From positions 558,001 through 622,000 of the forward strand of contig NJPS01000022.1 of assembly GCA_002946415.1 (NCBI GenBank): DNA of 64,000 nucleotides, given 5' to 3'. Below, in pieces: positions 21,865-34,600 of this stretch. Source of the DNA: Rutstroemia sp. NJR-2017a BVV2. Its lineage: Eukaryota; Ascomycota; Leotiomycetes; Helotiales; Rutstroemiaceae. The position numbers and the translations under genes are program-made. Every line of letters starts with the position of its first letter. The stretch's first letter is position 1. The notes under the pieces are model-generated. The model saw only the letters and a list, made by a program, of their open reading frames with translations. It did not search any database and was not told where the DNA came from.

Positions 21865-24800
21865 TTAGTACTGTCCTTGATATCCAGGATTGCTTCTCCC
21901 TTGTCCACCCTGTTGAGGCGGATATTGTGGGAAATATTGTTGTTGAGGAGGATATTGTGGTTGGGAAGCTTGGTATCCAGGCGAGTATTGTGATTGAATC
22001 CCTTGATATCCAGGAGAATACTGTGATTGAGCGGGTAGATACTGACCCGGGGAATGTCCCGGCGTTGACCGCCCACCGCCCTGAGGAAAGACATTTGCTG
22101 TAGGAGCTATCCAAGAGTGTCTTTGATTCTGAGCTGGGAATTGTGAAGGTGCGTATTGTGTCATGTTACCGTATTGCGAGTGACGATAATTGACTGCGTT
22201 TTGTTCGGCTTGTTGCTGTTGCTGAGAAGCTTGTTGCTGGCGTAGAGCAATGGCATGTTGAACCGCTTGACCGCTCATTCCTTGCTTGATCTGCTGCCTT
22301 TCTTTCTCTCGATTGTCAATAGCTCCCACCAGACCACTGGAGACAACACTGCTGCGATTGCTGTTCTTAGCCATGTTGATCAGAGGCCCGCCAGTCATCT
22401 TAGCAACGTGTTCTTGCTCTCGTGCAGATAGCGTAGTCGTTAGTGCACCATTTCCTGAGGGACCTAGTGCCGCTGCTGGACCCCGAGAACTCGGTCGGAG
22501 TAAGTCGGCTGAACTGTGACGCGAGTGACGGTTCTGACCATAGAATTCATTGGAGTTGAGGAGATCCGCCGAGCTGTGGCGAGAATGACGATTCTGCCCA
22601 TAGGCCTCGTTGGAGGCAAGTAGGTCCGTTGAACTATTTCGGGAATGTCGATTTGGACCATACATTTCTGTGGCATTGAGCAAGTCTGTGGAACTATTAC
22701 GAGAGTGTTGATTAAAAAGGTCGGTAGGTCGCTTTGAAACAGGAGGTGGTGTTGGCGTGTTTCCGCGCAGGGCGTTTCCAGAAGGCTGTCGTTGATGTGC
22801 ATATTGTGGAGTATTCACCGCAGCCACAGCTCGCTGTTTGACAAATTCTTCTGGGGTGAGACCATGCTGTCGGCCAGCAGTATTAGTAGCGGCAGTGGCA
22901 CTCATTCCGGGTTGCCAAGGCAAGACTCTTTCAGATTGCAACGGAGTACGGCTGGGAGATTTTGCATGACCAGATTGTTGCGGACCAGGATAAAAGACTT
23001 GGTTGGGTCCTGGGCTTGCTCCTCGTGCTGGGCTGGGGTTTTTCTGGCCATACTCGCCAATATAGCTTTGCCTATTTGTAGGACTAGGAGTTTTACCAGG
23101 TGTGCGATCAGAGGCGAGATTGAATGTAGGACCAAAGTCGATATTGATAGCACTTGAAAGAGTGTTTTCGTCACCATAAAGTGGTTGACCAACTTCAGGA
23201 TTACCGATTATTTTCTTGGTACCTGTTCGTTGTTTTTCAACAGACTTTTGTGTGCGAACAGAGCGCACTGATTGTTTGGTGCTCGCATAGTCAGGCGTAT
23301 CTGTTGAGGCAGCATCATCATACACACTACTCACATTACTGCCCTGTCTGCGGAGTTGTGAGAAAGGATGTGAACCGGCTAAGTGATTATCGTTGCTAGG
23401 ATGTATCAAATTGAAGGCGCCTTGGTCAATAATGTGTTGACCTAAACTGCTGGTACTGGACATGGTCTGTGTTGGACTTGGCTGATTCTGCTTGGAGGGA
23501 AGAGGCTTTCTGAGAATGCTCTGCGTCGTCTGTAGACGAGGTTGCTGAGGTCCTACGCTTTGGTTGGAGTCTCGCGAGAGTATTGACTGGTCAGAGATAT
23601 CTCGCTTGATAGGATCGAATAAGGAATCGGTGTTCGAGTAATTATCGGATTGCTGCTGCGAAGGGTAATCTTTGCTTGATACGGTCGGTGGGATATTATT
23701 TGCAGCTGCTGATTGAGATTGCAAGTTAAAATTATTGGAAAACTGAGATCGTGGTTGTTGGATTTGGTTCGGACTCTGATTCGGGTAATTGTGAGTCAAT
23801 TGTCGTTCGTTCGGATTGCGAGTTACCATGCCTTCGTTAGTGTTATGGTTAGCAGGCGTTTCGTTTTCAGTGGCGTTTGACAGTACCCCTCTCATTTCTT
23901 GATCCTCCAGAACCCCGTCCGGTCTTTGAGCATTCATCCCTTGTCTGTCTCGACTATTCTGATACGTGGCAACAACCCCACCAGCGCCAGTCAACTGGGA
24001 AAGCGTCGCATTGGACATACGGTTGTTCGCTTTGCGAAGCTCTGGTGACTGATATGGCTTACTGATAGGCAATGATCCGGGAGCGTGGGCGAAAGCCGGC
24101 GGTGGAGCTACAGGCTCAGGACTTGTGACGGTTTGTAAATCTTGCAATTCGCGAATTGGGATAGCACTGGCAAGTCGCTCATCTTCTGAGCTGATACGCT
24201 CTGGCGTAGCATTCGCGTCTTGCGCATAATTTGAGCCGGAGCCTTCGCTGGACATTGGACCAAGCGCATGAGGAGGTGGTGTGGGACCTTGTTGATAGGG
24301 TCCATCAAAAAGTGGACCATTTTGAATTTCCCGGCGGCTAAGAGGGTGCTGGTTTTCAGAGATTGATCGCTGGTGAGCCAGTGACGACTTGGATAGAGGT
24401 AATCCTACTGTTCCTGGGGGTGCCGAGTCAGTTCGCGGTATGCTGCCAAGGACGCCATCCGTAGAAGTGCGCTGGCCGAAGGTGACGGATGGTGACGATT
24501 TGATTGACACTGAATCGTCAAATTGAAGACGGCTTCTACGATTGCCAGTACTATTTCGACTTCTTCTGCTGCTGTACCTGCTATTTCGTGCACTGCTGTT
24601 TCTGATGGTTGTCATTCGTTTGGCAGTCAACTCCTTCATCCTCCGTCGCCATTCAGACTCTGGCCAGTTGGCGCTACCTTGCTCTGAAATAAGACTAGAA
24701 ACGTCCAATATTTCCAAGTATCCGTACCTTCGATGTTCTGGCATAGCAAACATCAAGCTTCTGGTGTCGCTTGTTTCTGCAATCAAGCGGCCCGGGCGTC

Positions 24801-26212
24801 CGTAGAGACCGAAGGTATCAAAAACTGGGAATAACCATCGTAGCATCATCTCAAAACCGCTGACTGCTGGATGTACCTCAGGCATAACAAAAACAAACCC
24901 CTCCGAAGTTAGAGGTGGATTTGAGTGAATGGTAATGGATCCTTCAACTTTAACAAGCGTTGATGCATCGATGAGTGGTTTAGATTGAGGATATATAGCA
25001 AAAGCTGAATATGCTTCAGTGATCGTAGCGATTGGACGAACTTTCTTGGTCTTTTTGGTGTCATAAAACTTGATGTCACCCTTCAATATTGGTGGCCGCG
25101 ACCTGTCGTAAGCAGACCTCTTTTTCTGCATCTGCTTTTGCACTCTTTGCACTTCCTTCTCATCAGGCGGAGTAATCACACACCAGCAACGTCTCCACGG
25201 AGTTCCAGCGCCAAATCTTACACGAGCCCAGTCTTCAGTTTTGAGCTTTGAGCGCTCCATAATGAGATTAATGTTGTTCAGAGATTTGCCTTTACCAGCA
25301 ATCAAGGCACCGGTATAGGCTTCTTGTAATGTGGCGTGTTCGTACATAGCCAAGCGAATACCTGCTGTCCATTGGACCAAAGAGTGGTGGGAGTTGAAGT
25401 GCAATAGATATCTGTTTTTGCCAGCGGTTGAGATACTGAGGACATTTTGTAAAGGTGCTTCATTGGGCGATCTGGTTGGCAGAGATTCGATCTATACGTA
25501 TTAGCTCCGAACGCGAGCTGAGCTTTGGGGAAAGGAATACCATTTTTATTGAAGCATCTGTAAGGTTAATAAACTTGGGGAGGACCTCTCCATCTTGACC
25601 TGCTGCATCTAGTTCTGCGGCGTCCCATAGAGATAGTACTGTGCCAACAAGTTGCGCAAAGCATTCTGTCCAGGTCCGGTCCGCATTGGCTCTGCCATCT
25701 ACTTGATGTCAGAATATAAATTAGGCCTATATAGAGGTATTACACACGTATGTTCTGGTCGTCCAACTTCAAAAAGTACCCCTCTTGATACAGCTTGTTG
25801 CCGTGGCTATTGAGGAAACTGAAGATTGGCTGCAACTCCGGCAGCGTATCCTGATTCACATCCATAAGGGGTGGCTGGTAGGTTTGCACCATAGACATAG
25901 GTCGAGAGGGCGCGCGCTCCCTTGTTCGATGCTGAGGGGATTCGCGGGGTTCGCTGGGAGGATATTGCTGAATGGATGAACCAGAGAAGTTCGCAGCTGC
26001 GAAAGGCGCCTTCGGTATGCTCGGATGATCGTGTGTATAAGATTCCGTACGGCTTCGCGTTGAACGAGTGGCAGAGGGAGGGGTTGGACTGCCAGAAGAT
26101 TCCCGGTCCCTAAATTGGGACATAAACGACATAACTGAGGGAGAGCTTTGTTTAGTAAAGGCGCCTTAAAGGGTAGGTGGCGCATTCCAAACATACCTCG
26201 ATTGCGACCCAT
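21865..26212 (-). CDS. CAF120: PH-domain protein CAF120 (CCR4-NOT-associated)
   Basis: Four exons (26212-26197, 26134-25748, 25698-25541, 25491-21865) give 1395 residues. The first exon codes only MGRNR plus one base. After a Ser/Pro-rich leader comes LPELQPIFSFLNSHGNKLYQ, the start of a PH domain. It continues through DRTWTECFAQLVGTVLSLW and NVLSISTAGKNRYLLHFNS to the helix HHSLVQWTAGIRLAMYEHA. A second conserved block (WRRCWCVITPP..ILKGDIKFYD, then FVFVMPEVHPAVSGFEMMLRW) follows. This arrangement is that of yeast Caf120 and its paralogue Skg3, which associate with the CCR4-NOT mRNA-decay complex and the bud neck. The rest, about 900 residues, is disordered, rich in Ser, Asn and Gln, with a four-copy 20-residue repeat and a Q/P/Y-rich tail (QSQYSPGYQ twice). 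The small first exon is supported by a clean GTATGT donor. Confidence 0.88.
22498..22707 (-). repeat. 60-bp coding repeat in CAF120, four copies of an HSR-x-SS motif
   Basis: The period is exactly 60 bases. Reading on the minus strand, HSRNSSTDLL occurs twice and HSRHSSADLL twice, each followed (except the last) by a short Asn/Glu-rich linker ending YGPNR or YGQNR. Copies start at 22707, 22647, 22587 and 22527. Confidence 0.92.
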
Positions 26213-28239
26213 TTTGGAAATTGCTGTTTACTCTACGAATAAGCAAATTGGCAAGATATCGGTCGAGCAACGAGATCGCAAGATCCAGATGAGTCCTTTC
26301 AATTGTCCAACCGTATCATATACGCAGGTAGTGTTTCCGTAATCGGATAACGAAGGGACTCTCTAGATCTTCTGCTGGGCGGCCTCCCGTCAACAATTAT
26401 AGACAAAAACTCCAAGATTGAAAAGAATGTGACTTTTTAGCAGTAAGAGGAGGAGAGTATGTTTCTGATGAGAGGTTAAAGTTGTCGAGGAATGATCGAT
26501 AATTTGGGGAAATATTGCATACTATACTACAAGTACGGTACTAGCCAGCCTTATTAAGAGATAGCAGGGAGATACGGGCGGAATCCAGATCTCCGACTAC
26601 CGCTCGTGAGAAGAACTTGGAAAGTAGGTAAGCCAAGAAGTAGACAGAAGGTAGAAAGCAGAAGGTATGAAATGGTGCAGAATTCGCAACAAGCTTCTAG
26701 GACTTCCTGGCGGTTTTCGCAGAGGTTTTGGTTTGTGTACCGTATGTATTCAAAAGCAAGGAAGGAATAAAAAGGGGAGGTTTTCGGTATTCGGTCTTCT
26801 TAGAGCAACTAGTCGTTTGCATCACCAAGAAATGATCAATTACGAGGTCTCATAAAGGGAACGGAAGCACCGGTCTTTGTCGATACTTGCCCACACCCGT
26901 GTGCTAAATACGGATTATACAGCTCTATTAGCTGCATTCTCGACAGAGCTTGGCCTTTCACTGTTCACAACTAAATAATCCACACCCGGCTTATTCACAC
27001 AGACTTATGTGCATGATCAGTACGACGTAGATACTTGCACATCGTGACCTCGTTGCCGAGCTCCATGTTGAAGCTTGGAAACTCAATGCACGCGTCTTGT
27101 GGAAGCGTTAACTTTCACTTTACGTGTGTGCACTGTGAACAGATCGTTCAAATGCGATCAAATCTGGGGTTGAAGGATCTTGGCCTGCCGCGATTGTACG
27201 CGTCATTTTCATGGTAGTGCGGGCTTGGTACGGTCGCGGCTTTCCATCATAGAAAGCCATTCAGAGGAGGAGAGGGACAGCAGCTTGATGACTACAGCCC
27301 AAGCTATCTCCCGAACAGCTAAGGTGCAGGGCGCACAAGCGCTCTATGAAATCTAAGCCACTTCGGACGAGAATGAAAAGACCGCCAGTGACCGCATACG
27401 GAGGCAAGAACCTGGGAATACGAGATATTGGAAGGCCAGAACTGTTTAATTGGCCGACAGCAGAGTCCAGTTGCAGCGGCTCTATTAGAATATTACCCAT
27501 TGTCGTATTTTGAGCTTCCTACTGTATTACATGTATTGCATGTATTGCATGTATTGTATTGCAGCAGTTATGCCTAGGTAGATCTTACTCATTGGGCATA
27601 AAAAAACATTGAAACATATGGAGCATTAGAGATGCTAGAGGTTACAGGTCCGCAAAAAGATTCGGCTCCAGTTTTACGAAACATAAGGGCCTCCGATTTC
27701 AATAGGGACGGGTGGACGACTGGGTGTTGGAAGAAGCTTCAATTTAGCTTCTTGATAATTGGTACCTGCCAGGCCCAATCGTCGAGCCATTCCAACCAGA
27801 GATGAGTAAGCTCCATCTGGTGGTACTGAAGTAACTTAGCAGTCTCGGCAGTACAGAGAAGAAGGTTTCCTGTTTCTTTAGATTGGAGAAGTCAATGAGC
27901 TACACCTACCGCCGACTTGTCTTGCCGTCGCCCGGGAGAATGCTCTTCATCGTACTGTACGTGTATGCAATGTTCGATCGTTGTGATGCGTCGGAAGCAT
28001 ACATTACATCGTTGTCCCTGCTATGTAAGCACGTAGATAGAATCCACAACTTCAGCCCTACAAATTTGACACGATCACGTGAGCGCAATCGCGGGCGTCA
28101 TACCACGGACTCCGGTCCTTATCGCAAAACTATCTTTTGTTGAGAAGTTTCTCTATTACTTCTACCGCCCCTTACGAATATCTGTTTTATGATCAGCAAA
28201 GGCACTTCATAGTTGCTACACATATACCACGACGCTGGG
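26213..28239. other. long divergent promoter region between CAF120 and the PP2C gene
   Basis: About 2 kb without a supported gene. It holds a short ATGTATTGC repeat (27523-27562) and AT-rich patches. No open frame here has domain character, and no tRNA is seen. The PP2C open frame extends upstream of its ATG only from a TTG codon, so the region next to 28240 is taken as 5' leader. Confidence 0.5.
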
Positions 28240-29496
28240 ATGAGGAGGTCGGTATTTCGAACACAAGTTGCGCAAGCTATACAAAATCAATCTCGTCGAA
28301 CTTTCGTACACGGTCCTCCACGATGCCACCCTGAATTGGCATTTTCGACGTCTGCCGATGAGACACCTCCGTTTCGGAAAGCAGAGCTGCCATTTAAGTT
28401 TGAGACTGGTCTTGCTTTGTTCGCCAAGAGGGCGCCAAGGCCATTTCCTCCTCCATTTCTATCTTACCCATCCGGATCATTCTCTGATCCCCTAAGCACA
28501 CATCATAGGAGTCGCGACAGGAGACCATCGGTCAACGGCGAGATCATACGCGGATACACAAATGGAGACGATGCGGTTTACTCGAGCGACATATTCATCG
28601 GTGCCAATGATGGTGTGGGCGCGTGGTCAACAAGAGAAGGTGGTCATGCGGGGTTCGCGATCCTTGATCTTGGGCTTGCGTGCTGAATAGCTAACTTGTG
28701 CCCCAGACTGTGGTCGCGATTAATACTGCACTTCTGGTCGCGGGAGATGGAGAAACACGCGAATCAAGTCAGATCACCAGGACAATATTTCGAGCCCGAT
28801 CCTGTGGCATATTTGCAAACGGCGTATGAACAAACCCTTGAGGCGACATCGAGTCCCAACAAATGGCAAGGAACTACTACAGCGGCAGGTGCACAGTTAC
28901 ATTATCAGAAAGACGAAACCGATCCTTCGGCACCTGCTAAACCGCTCTTATACGTCACGAACTTAGGAGACTCGCAAGTACTTGTTATAAGGCCCAAGGA
29001 GGAAGTGAGAGTGTATAAAACCACAGAACAATGGCATTGGTTTGATTGTCCTCGACAACTGGGCACAAACAGTCCGGACACCCCCGCCAACGATGCCGTT
29101 ATGGACAAAGTTGAGATTCAAGAGAATGATATCGTCCTTGCTATGTCGGATGGTGTGATCGATAATCTGTGGGAACATGAGATTATTGCAAATGTTGTGA
29201 CCAGTGTTCGCAAATGGGAGAGGGGCGAAGGCGGCGAAAGCTCTGGTGATCGTCAAGGCGGTGCTGGAGGTGGCATGAAATTTGTCGCAAATGAGCTCAT
29301 GAAGGCTGCAAAGGTTATCGCTCAAGATCCTTTTGCAGAGAGCCCCTTCATGGAGCATGCTGTGGAGGAAGGTCTTGCAATGGAAGGAGGTAAGATCATG
29401 AGAAAGAGGTACAGCATTGCTTCTGGCTAATTCTATGTAGGCAAACTAGATGACATAAGTGTCGTTGCAGCCCTATGCAAGAGAAGTAATGGATGA
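28240..29496 (+). CDS. PTC7: PP2C-type protein phosphatase, PTC7-like, mitochondrial
   Basis: Three exons (28240-28652, 28707-29389, 29441-29496) give 383 residues. The first ATG in the frame, at 28240, starts MRRSVFRTQVAQAIQNQSRR, an amphipathic, Arg-rich mitochondrial presequence. The metal-binding motifs of the SpoIIE/PP2C type are present: DDAVYSSDIFIGANDGVGAW, LLYVTNLGDSQVLVI, DIVLAMSDGVIDNLWE and, across the last junction, GGKLDDISVVAAL. The family are Mn2+/Mg2+-dependent Ser/Thr phosphatases. Yeast Ptc7 acts on coenzyme Q synthesis (Coq7) in mitochondria. The first intron uses an unusual GTTCGC donor, but this is the only choice that joins GGHAG to LWSRLILHF in frame. UTP23 follows 530 bases downstream on the same strand. 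Confidence 0.9.
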
Positions 29497-30028
29497 AGTT
29501 TTGATGGGTGTAGTTTTCACATACTAAATACATAGATTGAAGCCGAGTTGGCTTTAGGCGAAAGAGGCCAGCGGCGAGAATCAGAAACGGCCAAAATGCT
29601 TCTACATAAAGAATAGGACGCCGTGGCGGAAGAGCGTGATTTGAGAGGCGCTCAACAAGTGCCTAGCGATAAGATCATATCCGGATAAGAGCAGCGCTTC
29701 TTTAAAGAGAGGGATATAATATGATTATAGAGTAATAATTTTAGAAGGCTCTGGTACTATTTAGATAGTAGCCAGCTCAGATATTTCATAATAGCTTTTG
29801 GGTACATAATATACTAAAATACTAAAGTGCACATATCGATGCCCAGCTGTGCTCCCGCGCTGCTATGTTGCTATTTAGAGATTTTACCCTAGCAATTTTG
29901 ATAAGTTCTTATCGGCTACTACAACATTAAATTTTCTGGGCCGATAAAAAATATCAATCTCTATCGAGAGGGCTTCCAGAACACATCCCTCTACAATTTG
30001 CCCATAATTACCTCGCTACTTTTCCAAA
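29497..30028. other. AT-rich intergenic region, no gene seen
   Basis: Between the PP2C gene and UTP23. From about 29640 to 29950 it is AT-rich with small palindromes (TACTAT..ATAGTA near 29756) and an AGCAGCGC/GCGCTGCT pair (29690 and 29857). This may be a worn transposon fragment, but the signal is weak. Confidence 0.4.
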
Positions 30029-31059
30029 ATGAGAGGCAAACGATCGAAGCAGTATAAGAAGCTCATGCAGCAGTATGGAATGAGCTTTGGTTTTCGCGAA
30101 CCCTACCAAGTTCTTCGTGAGCCTCCTAACCTCAAGCGTCGCATGAAAGATTACTGACAATTGTTCTCTTGCAGTCGATGCAGAGATCATTAGGGATGCA
30201 GATAAATTCAAGATGGACCTGATCGGTGGATTGGAGAGAACGCTTCATGGTCAAGTTAAACCCAGTGAGTGCGCATCAAATTTAACGTTTGTGTTTCCTT
30301 GATGATTGACGGAATCTAGTGATCACACAATGCTCGATGCGCCATTTATACGCAGCCTCATCGGAACCTGGAGTATCATTTGTCATCGACAAAGCAAAGA
30401 TGTTCGAGCGACGTCGCTGCGGTCATCTACCAGATGACTATCCGGAACCTCTGTCGGCGCGAGATTGCATAAAGTCAGTGGTGGATGGTAAAGGCAATGG
30501 AACGAACAAACACAGATACGTGGTGGCTAGTCAAGATTTGGAAGTCAGAAAGAGTATGAGGGCTGTTCAGGGTGTGCCTCTGGTATATATCAACAGGAGT
30601 GTCATGATTATGGAACCAATGGCTGGAACGTCAGCAGAGGTTAGGGAAAGGGAAGAGAAATCAAAGTTCAGGCAGGGGATAAAGTCTGGAAGGGCGTCTG
30701 GAAGTCTAAAGCGGAAGAGGGGGGATGGTGGTGAAGAGGAGGAGGAAGCATCGGCGATGAAAGATATGGGAAACGAAGACGGCGCTGCAAAGAAGAAGAA
30801 AAAGGCTCACGGACCCAAAGGCCCAAATCCGCTGGCAGTCAAGAAGTCTAAGAAAAAGGTTGGAGACGCAGGTGAAAAAGCAGATGATACAGGAAAAGTG
30901 TCTCAGGACAGAAATACGGGTGAAAATACGGGCGCGGAGGGCGCAGAGCCTGCCAAGCGCAAACGAAAACGTCTGCATTCGAAGAAGAAGCCCGGGAATG
31001 AAGAGGTCGGAGGGACGAAAGCGGAAGCGGCAACGAGTGCTATCGATGAAGAAGATTGA
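30029..31059 (+). CDS. UTP23: rRNA-processing protein UTP23 (PIN-like fold, SSU processome)
   Basis: Three exons (30029-30116, 30175-30264, 30320-31059) give 305 residues. The start MRGKRSKQYKKLMQQYGMSF, then GFREPYQVLLDAEIIRD, is the family hallmark of Fcf1/Utp23. A degenerate PIN domain follows. The cysteines and histidine that form the Utp23 zinc finger are seen as ITQCSMRHLY, RRRCGH and ARDCI, and the domain ends KHRYVVASQD...VPLVYINRSVMIMEP. The C-terminal third is highly basic, with many KKK and KRKR runs, as expected for a nucleolar RNA-binding tail. Utp23 acts in early 18S rRNA maturation with snR30 snoRNA in yeast. Intron phases are all consistent. Confidence in the family is high. 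Confidence 0.94.
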
Positions 31060-31646
31060 TTTTAAGAAGGGAGTTTATTTGAGGCCAAGACTATTACTTT
31101 CCTTCGTCAATTGTAGAATGATACCCAAAAGTACTTTAAGCTTATGTACATTGACTGTGAGCATCTGCAGCTCAGAGACATAGACCTAATAATGGAACAA
31201 AGAGCTCGGTAGCGATGCAGCATCTTCTGAATCAGCGAGATTACGTCGTCGTCCGCACGTGGATGTAGAACAAAGGATGTCGGTATCACAAAATGAGGCC
31301 TCTGCCAAATAATCCTGTGTCTATTAAAAGAATCATAGGAATTCTTTTAATACTTGATTATTTTTCAACTCATAATAAGCCTTGCTCTTACTGTACCTGT
31401 TAGAGCACGCACCACTCGTTTACTCAACATCGGTACGAAATCCTGGTGCTCCGATACGAAATATACAAAGCACAGGCATTGACCTCGGAAACATAAGAGT
31501 GCTTCAGAATCGATGGATCTGACAGAGACCACATCTATTCTATCACGACCGTCAAGAAATTCCATGTCAAAGTGACATTGGATGATTTATTCTGCGAGAA
31601 GCGCCACCGTGTGAGTTAAGGTGGTGGTCGATGTGCTGTAAGCAAT
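31060..31646. other. intergenic region between UTP23 and the DUF726 gene
   Basis: Tandem genes, 590 bases apart. It holds the 3' end of UTP23 and the promoter of the next gene. AGAATCATAGGAATTCTTTT near 31327 is a small inverted repeat. No further gene is seen. Confidence 0.45.
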
Positions 31647-34600
31647 ATGCCAGAGAGCGTTGAGACCACCACAAACGCTACTACGAACGGCAATGTGAAC
31701 CACGTTTCAACGATTACGAATGAGCCTCCGGAGCTTGATGATTTCGGATTACCGGTTAAGAAACATGTTCAGGTAGCGCCGGCGGACGAGGAGGATGCTG
31801 ATGGTACCATCGAGGATCGGAATGGGGGAGTAGTTGAGAATGGAGAAGATGGAATGAAGAATGCGGCTGTTGCTGAGGAAGGCTCACCTGCAAAGAACGC
31901 AGATCCGGATAGCGGAGATGAGGAATTTAAGGACGCTAGAACGACGCCGCAGGTCATCACTCCGAACCCACAGCCGCAGGAATTGCAACAGCCTAGTCAG
32001 AACACACAAGTACCTGTCCATGGACACCCTGAGCCCGCGGCCTCAACAAAAGAAGTAGAATCTAAGGACAAAGAAGAAGCTCCAGCAGAGTCTGAAGCAC
32101 CCGAGCCTTCTGCAAATTCCGCCAACGCCGAAGCCAAGCTCGAAACATCCGGTGGTAATGGTAATGACAATATTGATGTACCCTCTACAGACAAAGCGCA
32201 TAATCGAGAAAGCTCAGGCGGGCAGGGAATATCTGAATGGTCTCATCAGCACATTACCGTACCACCAGAGCCTAAAACACCGGCGGATGGAGACGATGAT
32301 GAATGGCAGACAATGCCTGCTTACGCCCCGTATGACATTTACGATGATGACAATAAGCTAATTGCGAGAGAAGCGCACGAGTCCGATGAAGAAGAGGATG
32401 CATACGCAGGGCTTGGAGGGGCTGGAAGAGGATATACAAGAGTACAACTAGATGAGGATGCTCAATCTGCAACCAGTCTGGACGAGAACACACAATATCT
32501 GTTCAAGGACGTACATGGTACTGGAGCTGGAGAACCAGAGGATGAAGAACAGAGGGATGCTCTATCTCAAATGCAAGCGACAAAAGATCTGTTGACCGAG
32601 GGACAAAGAATCGCATACGTCGGGATGACTCGACTCATATTATCTAGTATGGTTGCACAAGTAGAATCGATTGCGGCAAAGAAATCAAACAAAAAGGAGT
32701 TGCAAGTGGCAGTAGAGGCAACCAAGATGTGGAGTCAAAAGATGATGGTGCGGTTATATGCGCATATGGAAATCAGTGCAGAAGAGCAGGTCATGATCGA
32801 GCAGTTGGCTGAGCATGGAGTTGTGCCATCCGACCTCACTGGAACTCTGATGCAGAACGCACGAGTCAAGAATCCTATGGCTGATGAAGCACATTCAAGC
32901 AAAGACTCGATAGCCTCGGGCAGAAGTCCTAGAGAGTCTGTATCTTCCCCACGACTACCCCTATCTCCGTCTACTCCTGGCACGCCCCGCCGATTCGACG
33001 AGGAAATACCAGCCGCTGTGCCTCCGCCCTATCAAGAACATGAAGGTGATGACCTCCCTAAGGTGCGGACACCATCGCAACTTCCCACAACCCAGAATAT
33101 TGATATCGATCTCCGATGGACCGTACTTTGTGATTTGTTTTTGACTTTGATTGCGGACTCAGTCTATGACTCCAGATCTAGAACACTTTTAGAAAAGGTG
33201 GGTGAAAACATGGATGTTTCGTGGCTAGAGATATGTCGATTTGAGAAACGAGTCACAGACGCTCTGGAAATGCAGCAAGCAGCCGAGAAAGAGAATTGGA
33301 ATGAGGATGAGCATAAAGAAAACCGAAGGAAGATGGCTCTGAAGAAAAGATATCTAATGATGGGTCTTGCAACAGTAGGTGGAAGTTTGGTCATTGGACT
33401 TTCCGCGGGTCTTTTGGCTCCAGTTATTGGTGCAGGTCTTGCCGCTGGTTTCACTACCATTGGCGTAGCAGGAACGAGTGGTTTCCTTGCTGGTGCTGGA
33501 GGTGCTGCAATCATCACATCCGGTGCCGCCGCTTCAGGAGGAGTAATTGCAATTCGAGCTGCGAATCGCCGAACTGGAGCTGTCAAGACGTTCGAATATC
33601 GACCATTGCACAACAACAAGAGAGTTAATCTGATAATTACGGTTTCAGGATGGATGACGGGTAAGGTAGATGATGTACGATTACCGTACAGTACTGTCGA
33701 CCCCATTATGGGCGACATCTATTCAGTGCTATGGGAACCGGAAATGCTTACAAGTATGGGTGATACTATTAATATCTTGGCAACTGAGGTAAGATTAACA
33801 ATTCTATCAAAGAAATCCACACGGACTAAACCATCCTAGGCTTTAACACAAGGTCTCCAACAAGTACTTGGTAGCACCATTCTCATCGGTCTCATGGCTG
33901 CTCTGCAACTGCCCGTTGTTCTTACCAAACTCTCATACCTAATCGATAACCCGTGGACTGTTTCACTCGATCGTGCGAATGCTGCAGGCTTGATTCTTGC
34001 AGACTCGCTGATTGATCGCAATCTCGGCACAAGACCAATCACATTTGTCGGATATTCCCTCGGATCGAGAGTCATCTTCTCATGTCTGAAGGAGCTTGCT
34101 AAAAAAGGTGCATATGGACTTGTTCAAAATGTCTATCTCTTTGGTTCGCCAATCGTGGCGAAGCAGGACGAGTATTTAAAAGCTCGATCTGTCGTAGCTG
34201 GCAGGTTTGTCAATGGTTACGCTAGGAACGATTGGATCTTGGGCTATCTCTTCCGCCTGACCAGTGGTGGTATCAGACGGGTAGCCGGCCTTGCACCTGT
34301 AGAAGGCATTCCTGGTCTAGAAAACGTCGATGTCACAGATCTCGTGCCAGGTCACATGGCATATCGTACCGCAATGCCAAAGCTCCTTCGTGAAGTGGGA
34401 TGGTTAGTCGAAAGTGATGAATTCACGGAAATTGAGGACCCAGACCCTGAAAACCATGCCGAAAGGCAGAGGGAGCTAATTAACGAGATCGAAGAAGCGC
34501 GAAAAGAGTTTGAGAAAAAGGAAAAGGAAGGAAAGGGACGTTTCAGTTTCTTTGGACGCAAGAAGAAAACGGCTGTTGAACGGAAGGAGTGGGAAATGTA

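Noticed and set aside
28213..28239. Longer N-terminus for the PP2C gene
   Set aside because: The frame opens with TTG, not ATG; the first ATG (28240) is followed by a good mitochondrial presequence.
29640..29950. AT-rich patch with small inverted repeats near UTP23, considered as a transposon
   Set aside because: The inverted pairs are only about eight bases and no terminal repeats or duplications are visible.
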